NCBI GenBank assembly: GCA_013298415.1
Contig: JAAFHN010000039.1
Location: 1-11,484 of the forward strand
Reading direction: 5' to 3'
Length of the DNA stretch: 11,484 bases
DNA from: Comamonadaceae bacterium
GTDB lineage: Bacteria; Pseudomonadota; Gammaproteobacteria; Burkholderiales; Burkholderiaceae_C
The position numbers and the translations under genes are program-made. How positions within the stretch are numbered: the stretch's first letter is position 1; every line of letters starts with the position of its first letter. Under the pieces are notes generated by a model that saw only the letters and a list, made by a program, of their open reading frames with translations, ran no database searches and had not been told where the DNA came from. Positions 1 to 5,851 of the stretch are shown here, one piece after another.

Positions 1-759
1 GTGCAAGCGTCCGAAAACGGGCTGCATCAAATGATTTGGTACGTGTTCAGCGGGAATGTGATCTACGCCATCGCCATCGTGGCCATCGTGGTGCAAGCCA
101 CGCGTGCACACATGGCCGCAATGGAGCTGGAGCGCACCGAGCTCGAGCAGCGTGGCCAGGGCCGGGAGCTTGACGACGCGCGCCTTCAGCTCCTCCAAGC
201 CCAAGCCGAGCCGCATTTCTTGTTCAACGCGTTGGCCAATGTGCGGCACTTGCTGCGTACCGAGGGCGTTGCCGCCAAAGCCTTGCTCGGTGATTTGCTG
301 CAATACCTGCAGGTGGCCTTGCCCGCATTGCGGGAAGCGCACACCAGCTTGGCGAGAGAAACCGAGCTCGTGCGCGCTTACTTGGCCATCCACCAAGTGC
401 GCATGGGCGGCAGGCTCCTCACCCAGGTGGACGTGCCCACTGAGCTGGGCGGTGCGCAGATTCCATCGCTCACCCTGCTCACCCTGGTGGAAAACGCCAT
501 CAAGCACGGCGTCGGCCCCTTGGTAGAAGGCGGCAGCATCACCGTGCGCGCCGAGCGCATCGGTGGCACCCTGCATTTGAGCGTGGCAGACACCGGCAAA
601 GGCATGGGCAGCAGCAGCGGCGGTGGCACGGGCTTGGCCAACTTGCGGCTGCGCCTCAAGGCCATGTTTGGCAGCGAGGCGCGGCTGAGTTTGGCGCTTG
701 CCGAGCCCCGTGGCATGGTGGCGCGGGTGCAAGCGCCCTGGCGCGAGGCGGCTGCATGA
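1..759 (+). CDS. Sensor histidine kinase, LytS/YehU family (HisKA_7TM-less, His_kinase type), 5' end outside the window
   Basis: Membrane sensor kinase that should autophosphorylate on histidine and pass the phosphate to the LytTR regulator encoded at 1853. In the visible 252 residues, about 17-33 form a membrane helix and 34-66 a charged, probably coiled-coil linker. The phosphoacceptor motif QAEPHFLFNALANV has its histidine at 72. The ATP-binding N box VENAIKHG is at 163-170, the G1 box DTGKG at 197-201, and a glycine-rich G2 segment GGGTGLANLRLRL at 207-219. All the key residues are present, so the kinase should be active. The frame is open from the first base, where a GTG lies, but I take this as internal. 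The neighbouring paralogue at 756 has four membrane helices, and its last helix sits at the same distance from the histidine as the single helix here, so roughly 110 residues are missing upstream. The stop overlaps the next start as ATGA. Confidence 0.9.
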   Translation: MQASENGLHQMIWYVFSGNVIYAIAIVAIVVQATRAHMAAMELERTELEQRGQGRELDDARLQLLQAQAEPHFLFNALANVRHLLRTEGVAAKALLGDLLQYLQVALPALREAHTSLARETELVRAYLAIHQVRMGGRLLTQVDVPTELGGAQIPSLTLLTLVENAIKHGVGPLVEGGSITVRAERIGGTLHLSVADTGKGMGSSSGGGTGLANLRLRLKAMFGSEARLSLALAEPRGMVARVQAPWREAAA

Positions 760-1856
760 GTGCCCGCGAAAGCCTGCGCGCCTTTTCCCAAGCGATGCTG
801 GAGCCCCTGCGCCTGCTGTGGGACGCACTGCGCACCTGGAAGTGGCAGCACTCCGTGGCGGCGCTCTTGATCGGGATGTTTACCCTGTCCAACATGGGCG
901 GGGCGGTGTTTTTCCCCGAAGGCTTCGCCTGGGCGCGTTCGCTCACCTACAACGTGCTCCAGTTTGGCGTGCCTACCGTGCTCTGGCTGCGTTGGGCGGA
1001 TCGCGCAACCCAGCGAGCCGGTGACCCCGCGTGGCTGAGCTACGGGGCTGGTGTGCCCTTCGTGGTGTGCGCGGGCGTTTGGATTTTTGGGCCGTGGCTA
1101 TCTCTCATCATCGGCGGCGACGCGAACTGGAATGCCAAGAACGACCGCATGCTGGCCTCAGCCGTGCTTGTGCCGATCACTTTGGTGGTGGCGGGCTATG
1201 CGTATTGGCAAAACAGCCAGCGCGCCCAGGCCGCTTTGCGGGCTGCGCACGAAGCGCGTGAGGCTCAAGCTCAGGCCCTGTCTGCGGCGCGTCTGCTCGC
1301 CCTGCAGGCCCGCATGGAGCCGCATTTGCTCTTCGATTCCCTCAAGCGCATCCGCGATGCTGTTGGCACCGATGACGCCAAAGCCGATCAGATGCTGCTG
1401 AATCTGATTGCGCTTTTGCGCGCCATGCAGCCGCATGTGAGTGCGCGCAGCTCCAGCCTGGGCAGGGAGCTCGCGCTTGTGGAAGCGTTTGCCAAAGTCA
1501 CCGAGAAAGCAGCCTTGCTTCCGCCCAGGTTGCGGATGGAGGTGGATGGCGAAGCCTCTCGTGCTGCCCTGGCACCTGCATTGCTCTTGCCACTGCTGCG
1601 CACCCTCACGCAGTCGCAGCCGGGTGAGTGGCGCTTGCGTGCGCAGATCGCAAGCGATGTGCTCGAAATCGAATTGAGCTTGCCCGATTGGGTGGCGCTG
1701 GATTTGAGCGGTTTTGCACAGCGGCTTGCCGAAGTGCATGGGCAACAAGCCCGCTTGCAACCGACCGCGGGCGTCGGCGTGCAGATCAGCTTGCCAGCGC
1801 AGCTTGGCGCTGATGCGCGCAGCCCGGCCTCAGCATTTTTTGAACCATTCCCATGA
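756..1856 (+). CDS. Membrane histidine-kinase-like protein with degenerate ATP-binding domain (probable pseudokinase)
   Basis: Second LytS/YehU-type protein, 366 residues. Four membrane helices can be read at about 32-54, 62-80, 97-119 and 131-150, followed by a charged helical linker (151-185). The dimerisation/phosphoacceptor motif ARMEPHLLFDSLKRI keeps the EPH core with histidine 190, but the usual FN is FD. The ATP-binding part is eroded. Where the upstream kinase has VENAIKHG, this protein has LRTLTQSQ, so the essential Asn is Leu and the His is Gln. No DxGxG box is present and the glycine-rich lid is missing. The C-terminal tail (about 320-348) still resembles the end of the fold. It probably cannot autophosphorylate but could dimerise with, or be phosphorylated by, its neighbour. 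ATG is chosen at the ATGA overlap with the upstream stop; the gene ends in another ATGA overlap with the regulator gene. The family assignment is firm; loss of activity is inferred from motifs. Confidence 0.85.
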   Translation: MSARESLRAFSQAMLEPLRLLWDALRTWKWQHSVAALLIGMFTLSNMGGAVFFPEGFAWARSLTYNVLQFGVPTVLWLRWADRATQRAGDPAWLSYGAGVPFVVCAGVWIFGPWLSLIIGGDANWNAKNDRMLASAVLVPITLVVAGYAYWQNSQRAQAALRAAHEAREAQAQALSAARLLALQARMEPHLLFDSLKRIRDAVGTDDAKADQMLLNLIALLRAMQPHVSARSSSLGRELALVEAFAKVTEKAALLPPRLRMEVDGEASRAALAPALLLPLLRTLTQSQPGEWRLRAQIASDVLEIELSLPDWVALDLSGFAQRLAEVHGQQARLQPTAGVGVQISLPAQLGADARSPASAFFEPFP

Positions 1857-2620
1857 GCACCTCTCCCGTTACCGCCGTGATTGCCGAAGACGAGCCGCTG
1901 CTCGCCCAAGAGCTTCGCGATGAATTGAGCCGCGTGTGGCCCACGCTGCACATCGCCGAAGTGGTGCACGACGGCCATGCCGCCCTGGCGGCGGTGGACA
2001 CGCATCGCCCGGATGTCGTGTTTTTGGATGTGCGCATGCCGGGGCTTGACGGCTTGGAAGTGGCGCGCATCGTGGGCGCGCAGGCGCATGTGGTGTTCAT
2101 TACTGCGTTTGACCAATACGCCGTGCAAGCCTTTGACGAAGGCGCGGTGGACTACTTGCTCAAGCCCATCGACACCTCAAGGCTCGTGCGTGCGATCCAG
2201 CGGGTGAAGCAGCGCATTGGCCAGCGGCCCGCGGATCTTGGCGGCCTCGTGGATCGCATCCGCGAGCAGCAAGCGCCCAGCGAAGGCGAAGAAGGCCCGC
2301 TGCGGTGGATCACCGTGCAAATTGGCCGGGAACTGCGGCTCATCACCGTGGATGAAATCTGCTACTTCCAAGCCGATCAAAAGTACGTGACGGTGGTGAC
2401 CGAAGAGGGCCAAGCGCTGATTACCACGCCGCTCAAAGAGCTGCTCGCGCGCCTAGACCCGAAGCAGTTTTGGCAAATCCATCGCGGCACCATCGTGAAT
2501 GTGAATGCCGTGCGCTCGGTGGTGCGCAGCGTTTCAGGCAAGCTTCAGCTGCAATTGAAAACCCGAAGCGAGCGCTTGGATGTGAGCAGCACCTACGCCC
2601 ATCGGTTCAAAACCCTCTGA
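1853..2620 (+). CDS. LytTR-family response regulator
   Basis: Cytoplasmic transcription regulator of 255 residues (AlgR/LytR/YehT type). The receiver domain covers about 6-120, with the acidic pair E12/D13, phosphoacceptor aspartate 59 in FLDVRMPGLDG, T84 in FITAFD and K104 in LLKPID, all as expected for a working receiver. A linker (about 121-148) leads to a LytTR DNA-binding domain (about 150-255). Its hallmarks are YFQADQKYVTVVT and the block FWQIHRGTIVNVNAV with the IHR signature. The start overlaps the stop of the preceding kinase-like gene by ATGA, so translation is probably coupled. It is the likely output of the two upstream sensors. LytTR proteins bind pairs of short direct repeats spaced by about one to two helical turns. 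The target genes cannot be named from the sequence. The gene ends three bases from the stop of a convergent gene. Confidence 0.95.
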   Translation: MSTSPVTAVIAEDEPLLAQELRDELSRVWPTLHIAEVVHDGHAALAAVDTHRPDVVFLDVRMPGLDGLEVARIVGAQAHVVFITAFDQYAVQAFDEGAVDYLLKPIDTSRLVRAIQRVKQRIGQRPADLGGLVDRIREQQAPSEGEEGPLRWITVQIGRELRLITVDEICYFQADQKYVTVVTEEGQALITTPLKELLARLDPKQFWQIHRGTIVNVNAVRSVVRSVSGKLQLQLKTRSERLDVSSTYAHRFKTL

Positions 2621-2623
2621 GGT

Positions 2624-3763
2624 TCAGGGCGCAGGTCGCTTGGGATAGCGGCGCGTCTCGCCAATCGCCATCACACCAAATGCGGCCTCGGCCAAGCCCT
2701 TGGCGCTGCGGGCGGCGGCCAGGTCTTTGGGCGGCTGGTCGAGCGATTCATCCGTCAAATTGAAGCTGCCCCAATGCACGCCCACTGCCGTTTTGGCCCG
2801 CAGGTCTTGGTAAATCTGCACGGCTTCTTCGGGGTTCACGTGCTGTTCTTTCATGAACCAGCGCGGCTCGTAGGCACCGACTGCGATCAGCGCGAGGTCA
2901 AACCCGCCGCCTAGCGCTGGCGTTTGGCGCGCAGCGAACTTGGCTTGGGTGTCCAAAAAGTCTTTGGAGTAGCCCGTGTCGCCGCTGAAATACACATGGA
3001 AGTCGCTCGCAAACACCGCAAAACCACCCCAGAGCGTGGCGCGCCGGTCACCGATGCCGCGTGCGCTCCAGTGCTGCACGGGGGTGAAGTGAATTTCCAG
3101 CGGCGCTGTCCCGTTCGCAGACGGTACCGTGAAGCTGTCCCACCAATCCAGCTCGCGCACGTTCGTGATGCCCACGTCTGCCATCCAGGCCTTCACACCA
3201 AGCGGCACTACAAAAAGAGGAGCGCCACCTGCTTGTTTATTCAGGACAGAGACGGTCTTTTCATCCAAATGGTCGTAGTGGTTGTGGCTGAGCAGCACCA
3301 CGTCGATGCGCGGCAAGTCTGCGAGGCTGATGCCTGGCGGCTGCGCGCGTTTGGGGCCAGCAAATGACACCGGCGAAGCGCGTTCGGTCAAATGCGGATC
3401 GGTGATGAAGTTCAGCCCGCCCATTTGCACGAGCATGGTGGCGTGGCCGATCCAAGTGGCGGCTGGCACTTGTTTTGCGCCGATGTTGGCGCGGACGAAA
3501 GCCAGATCCGCCTTCACCTCGGGCGTGGGCGTTTGTGGCGGCTTCGGCAAGCCCGCCTTGCGTGCTTCCCAAGTCCAGCGAATCAGCTCGCTGCGCGACT
3601 TGTCAGTGGCCGTGGTGTAGTTGTTTTGAAAGCCATCTGGCCTGTGGTGCGGCTTGGCGGGGTTGTAGTGCGGGTTCACGGTGGAGCAGCCTGTCAATCC
3701 AAACACTACCAAAAAGGTAGCAACAAATGATGTAAATACCAGGACAGAGGGCTTAAATCGCAT
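2624..3763 (-). CDS. Metallo-beta-lactamase-fold lipoprotein, NAPE-PLD/UlaG-like hydrolase
   Basis: Predicted exported metal-dependent hydrolase, 379 residues. The N terminus is a lipoprotein signal: MRFK, a hydrophobic stretch to about residue 22, then the lipobox LTGC with cysteine 26. Serine at +2 suggests the outer membrane. The metal site is the motif SHNHYDHL (His160, His162, Asp164, His165). It is completed by His231 in FTPVQHWSARG, Asp262 in FSGDTGYS and His330 in GVHWGSFNLT. The segments IGAYEPRWFMKEQHVNPEEA and LWGGFAVF match the bacterial relatives of mammalian N-acyl-phosphatidylethanolamine phospholipase D, which cleaves NAPE to N-acylethanolamine and phosphatidic acid. The bacterial substrate is unknown. 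The frame is open upstream to 4105, but this Met is chosen because the signal peptide begins here and the longer form would overlap the upstream gene. It starts five bases after that gene's stop, so the two form an operon. A weak ribosome site (GAAGTGA) precedes it. Confidence 0.88.
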   Translation of the reverse strand: MRFKPSVLVFTSFVATFLVVFGLTGCSTVNPHYNPAKPHHRPDGFQNNYTTATDKSRSELIRWTWEARKAGLPKPPQTPTPEVKADLAFVRANIGAKQVPAATWIGHATMLVQMGGLNFITDPHLTERASPVSFAGPKRAQPPGISLADLPRIDVVLLSHNHYDHLDEKTVSVLNKQAGGAPLFVVPLGVKAWMADVGITNVRELDWWDSFTVPSANGTAPLEIHFTPVQHWSARGIGDRRATLWGGFAVFASDFHVYFSGDTGYSKDFLDTQAKFAARQTPALGGGFDLALIAVGAYEPRWFMKEQHVNPEEAVQIYQDLRAKTAVGVHWGSFNLTDESLDQPPKDLAAARSAKGLAEAAFGVMAIGETRRYPKRPAP

Positions 3764-3768
3764 CAGAA

Positions 3769-4269
3769 TCACTTCAAAAGCTTCACCGCAGCCACTGCGA
3801 GCAGCCCGAGGGCGAAATTGGCCACCACGAAGGGATGCATCTTTGCCAAAGCGGCCGCTGCCGCCGGGTTGTCGCCTGCGCCGAGTGCCTTGTCCATCTT
3901 GCGAAAACCCGCAACGTAGATGTGGATAAAAAGCAGCATCATCAAAAAGCCAATGCCCATCATCAGGTTCCAGCCCAGCGGCAGGAGCCCGGCGCTCGGC
4001 GTGCCACCCGCGGCCAGCACGATCTTGCGGGCTTGGGATGCGGCCATAGCGCCCGCGCCGTAGAGGTGCAAGCCCGTTGCCAAAATCACGGCCACGCTCG
4101 CCCAAACGCCGAGGAAGAAACGCTTCAAGACCGCCGCCATGAGCTTCAAGCGCGGGGCCGAATCAAGCTGCGCGAGCACAGCAGGCCGCACCGCATAGAG
4201 CATCACGCCCATGCCGCCCAGCCACCAAAAGGCTGCAAAAAGGTGAAGAAGTTTTGAGATTTCAAGCAT
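3769..4269 (-). CDS. Small four-helix integral membrane protein, CopD/HemJ-like
   Basis: Inner-membrane protein of 166 residues with four hydrophobic helices at about 5-28, 50-72, 100-122 and 145-164. The N terminus MLEISKLLHLFAAFWWLGGM, with a His in helix 1 and the W-x-GG turn, resembles the CopD/copper-resistance D superfamily, which also includes the HemJ-type haem enzymes. Each helix carries one histidine (9, 68, 116, 145), which would suit metal or haem coordination. A loop between helices 3 and 4 (about 125-143) is rich in Ala, Gly and Asp. The frame is open upstream to 4614, but that region is antisense to atpI and looks non-membrane. Met at 4269 matches the usual start of this family. 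No good ribosome site precedes it. It is first in an operon with the lipoprotein hydrolase, divergent from the atp operon. Assignment to an exact family is tentative, and the function (copper, haem or neither) is unknown. Confidence 0.75.
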   Translation of the reverse strand: MLEISKLLHLFAAFWWLGGMGVMLYAVRPAVLAQLDSAPRLKLMAAVLKRFFLGVWASVAVILATGLHLYGAGAMAASQARKIVLAAGGTPSAGLLPLGWNLMMGIGFLMMLLFIHIYVAGFRKMDKALGAGDNPAAAAALAKMHPFVVANFALGLLAVAAVKLLK

Positions 4270-4308
4270 GCCGCGAATGTAGCGAGCGCGGTGCCCGAGC
4301 GTGGTCAA

Positions 4309-4325
4309 GGGGTTAAGCAAACCCC
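4309..4325. repeat. Inverted repeat IR1 upstream of the atp promoter
   Basis: GGGGTT and AACCCC form 6-base arms (4309-4314 and 4320-4325) around a 5-base spacer, just upstream of the -35 region. No T-run follows on either strand, so it is not an intrinsic terminator. It could be a protein-binding site. Confidence 0.45.
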
Positions 4326-4329
4326 AAGC

Positions 4330-4359
4330 TTGTGTAACCACCGGGTTACTACGTATAAT
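4330..4359 (+). promoter_or_regulatory. Probable sigma-70 promoter of the atp operon
   Basis: A perfect -10 hexamer TATAAT occurs at 4354-4359. The best -35 candidate is TTGTGT at 4330-4335, with an 18-base spacer; it matches the consensus only in its TTG. Transcription would begin near 4366, giving a leader of about 28 bases before the GTG start at 4394. Position and direction fit the head of the atp operon. The weak -35 leaves room for an activator or for constitutive but moderate activity. Confidence 0.7.
4334..4349. repeat. Inverted repeat IR2 inside the atp promoter spacer, possible operator
   Basis: GTAACC-ACCG-GGTTAC is a perfect 6-base inverted repeat with a 4-base centre. It ends four bases before the -10 box and overlaps the end of the candidate -35. 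A protein bound here would block RNA polymerase. It shares the GGGTTA core with the neighbouring repeat at 4309-4325. Function is inferred from position and symmetry only. Confidence 0.45.
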
Positions 4360-4383
4360 CGTGGTCTTTGCCAAAAACCGCCG

Positions 4384-4389
4384 AAGGAG
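4384..4389 (+). promoter_or_regulatory. Ribosome binding site that sets the atpI-like start
   Basis: AAGGAG lies four bases before the GTG at 4394. The spacing is a little short but the match is strong. The upstream in-frame ATG at 4301 precedes the promoter and cannot be the start of this transcript. Confidence 0.7.
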
Positions 4390-4393
4390 CCTT

Positions 4394-4909
4394 GTGTCGC
4401 TTTCCAAGCCGCATTCAGCAACTTCCGCAGCGCAGCGTCCGGACCCTTGGGCCGAAGACGAAGCGCGAGACGCCGAGCACCGGGCTGAACCCCGGCGCTG
4501 GACAGCGCAAGAGGCCGCTGAGTTGCGACAACGCGATCCAGCACTCTCGCCGTGGAAGGTGGTGGTTTGGCAATTGGCAGCAGGCTGCTTGATCGCGTTG
4601 GGCGCATGGCTCATCAGCGGCGAAGCAGCGGTGGGATGGTCGGCGGCTTATGGCGCGTTGACTGTTGCGCTTCCTGCGGCCGTGTTGGCGCGTGGCCTGA
4701 CGTCACCGCTGGCAAAAGTGGGTGCCATCAGCTCAGCAATGAGCTTCATGGTGTGGGAAATGGTCAAGATTGGCCTGAGCGTGGCGATGCTGTTGCTTGC
4801 CACTGCGCTGGTGCCGGGGCTCAGTTGGCCGGCACTGCTGCTTGGGCTGGTGTTGACGATGAAGGTGTATTGGTTGGCGGCGGTGTTTAAACCAAAGCCA
4901 ACGATTTGA
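4394..4909 (+). CDS. atpI: ATP synthase subunit I-like membrane protein
   Basis: Small inner-membrane protein of 171 residues encoded first in the atp operon. In other bacteria AtpI helps assemble the c-ring or keeps it stable and is not essential. The first 53 residues are hydrophilic and strongly charged, with many Glu, Asp and Arg, and are longer than in typical AtpI. Four membrane helices follow at about 55-74, 80-99, 118-140 and 143-164. The segment FMVWEMVKIGLSV in helix 3, with Glu122 and Lys125 in the membrane, is typical of the family, as are the lysine and aromatic residues near the end (MKVYWLAAVFK). GTG at 4394 is chosen because AAGGAG precedes it and because an upstream ATG would lie before the promoter. 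The gene ends 19 bases before atpB. The family is identified from position and topology more than from strong sequence conservation, which is low in AtpI generally. Confidence 0.8.
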   Translation: MSLSKPHSATSAAQRPDPWAEDEARDAEHRAEPRRWTAQEAAELRQRDPALSPWKVVVWQLAAGCLIALGAWLISGEAAVGWSAAYGALTVALPAAVLARGLTSPLAKVGAISSAMSFMVWEMVKIGLSVAMLLLATALVPGLSWPALLLGLVLTMKVYWLAAVFKPKPTI

Positions 4910-4928
4910 AGCTGATTTAACGAAGAAC

Positions 4929-5777
4929 ATGGCATCAGGAACAGCGCCCACCTCCGGTGAATACATCGTTCACCACCTCACCCATTTGCAAAACAAAACG
5001 CAAACCGAGGTTGTTGACTTCTCAGTCGTCAACATGGATTCGGTGTTTTGGTCGATCACGCTCGGCATCGTTGCCTGCTGGCTGATGTGGATGGGCGCAC
5101 GCCGCGCCACCTCCGGCGTGCCCGGCCGCTGGCAAGCCGCCGTGGAAATGCTGTTTGAAATGGTCAACAGCCAAGCCAAAGGCATCGTCCACAACGAAAA
5201 AAGCCGCGAATTCGTGGTGCCGCTTGCGCTCACAGTGTTCGTGTGGATCTTCCTGATGAACTTCATGGACATGCTGCCCGTGGATCTGATTCCCACGATT
5301 TGGCACAGCGTCGGCCCCGCTTTGGGCTTCAAAGATTACATGCGCGTGCTGCCCACGGCAGATCTGTCGGTCACGATGGGTTTGGCACTCTCTGTGCTGC
5401 TGATTTGTGTGTACTACAACATCAAAATCAAAGGCCTTGGCGGCTGGATTCATGAACTCTTCAGCGCCCCATTTGGCTCCAGCCCATTCCTGTGGATTCC
5501 AAACTTCTTGATGCAGATGATCGAGTTCGTCGCCAAGACCGTGTCCCATGGCATGCGACTTTTCGGCAACTTGTATGCCGGTGAACTGATTTTCATGCTG
5601 ATCGCCCTGCTTGGCGGCGCATGGAGCTTGTCGGCAGGCGGTATCTGCTTGGCCCTCTTGCACATCGTGGCAGGCACAGCTTGGACGATCTTTCACATCT
5701 TGGTCATCGTGCTCCAAGCCTTCGTGTTCATGATGCTCACGCTCGTGTACCTCGGCCAAGCGCATGACAAGCACTGA
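4929..5777 (+). CDS. atpB: F1Fo ATP synthase subunit a
   Basis: Membrane subunit of Fo that forms the two proton half-channels against the c-ring, 282 residues. The essential arginine is Arg210 in the block HGMRLFGNLYAGEL, with Asn214 and Glu219. The second conserved block IFHILVIVLQAFVFMMLTLVYL contains His256 and Gln263, equivalent to E. coli His245 and Gln252. About 11 extra residues lie between the two blocks compared with E. coli. Several hydrophobic helices are visible (for example about 39-56, 97-118, 147-164, 187-205, 216-230, 236-272). The N terminus EYIVHHLTHLQ is normal for betaproteobacteria and supports the ATG at 4929. The ribosome site is weak (GAAGAA very close to the start), so expression may depend on translation of the preceding atpI-like gene. 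A 74-base gap separates it from atpE. Confidence 0.98.
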   Translation: MASGTAPTSGEYIVHHLTHLQNKTQTEVVDFSVVNMDSVFWSITLGIVACWLMWMGARRATSGVPGRWQAAVEMLFEMVNSQAKGIVHNEKSREFVVPLALTVFVWIFLMNFMDMLPVDLIPTIWHSVGPALGFKDYMRVLPTADLSVTMGLALSVLLICVYYNIKIKGLGGWIHELFSAPFGSSPFLWIPNFLMQMIEFVAKTVSHGMRLFGNLYAGELIFMLIALLGGAWSLSAGGICLALLHIVAGTAWTIFHILVIVLQAFVFMMLTLVYLGQAHDKH

Positions 5778-5789
5778 TTCGTTCAGCGC

Positions 5790-5846
5790 ACCCGTTTCGT
5801 TTTCGTTTCGTTTGTTTTTTTGTTCGTAACCTTCCACCTTTAGGAG
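5790..5846 (+). promoter_or_regulatory. U-rich leader and ribosome site of atpE
   Basis: The gap before atpE contains repeated GTTTC units and a run of seven T (5815-5821), with almost no other T-rich stretch in the window. It is followed by a good ribosome site, TAGGAG at 5841-5846, five bases before the ATG. In E. coli an unstructured U/A-rich leader before the atpE ribosome site enhances translation, matching the high copy number of subunit c. The same role is inferred here. Confidence 0.5.
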
Positions 5847-5851
5847 CCATC

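Larger units (their letters stand above)
4270..4393. promoter_or_regulatory. Divergent intergenic region between atpI-like and CopD-like genes
   Basis: This 124-base stretch holds the start signals for both directions. Facing right are the TATAAT box at 4354-4359 and the ribosome site AAGGAG. Two inverted repeats lie between 4309 and 4349. Facing left, a TTGACC-like -35 reads at 4308-4303 on the minus strand and a TACATT -10-like hexamer at 4281-4276. They are 21 bases apart, so they do not form a good pair. No terminator was seen. Confidence 0.7.

Noticed and set aside
3764..4105. In-frame upstream extension of the lipoprotein hydrolase by 114 residues
   Set aside because: It would overlap the CopD-like gene out of frame, and the hydrophobic signal peptide with lipobox begins at 3763.
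4301..4393. Longer atpI-like form beginning at ATG 4301
   Set aside because: It lies upstream of the TATAAT box, and the GTG at 4394 has AAGGAG in front of it.
4270..4614. In-frame upstream extension of the CopD-like gene
   Set aside because: It runs antisense to atpI, is not membrane-like, and the family's usual N terminus starts at 4269.
5815..5821. T7 run after atpB as an intrinsic terminator
   Set aside because: No GC hairpin precedes it and the operon must continue into atpE.
5022..5837. Open frame of 271 codons on the minus strand over atpB
   Set aside because: Antisense to atpB, His- and Glu-rich translation from reversed membrane codons, no family match.
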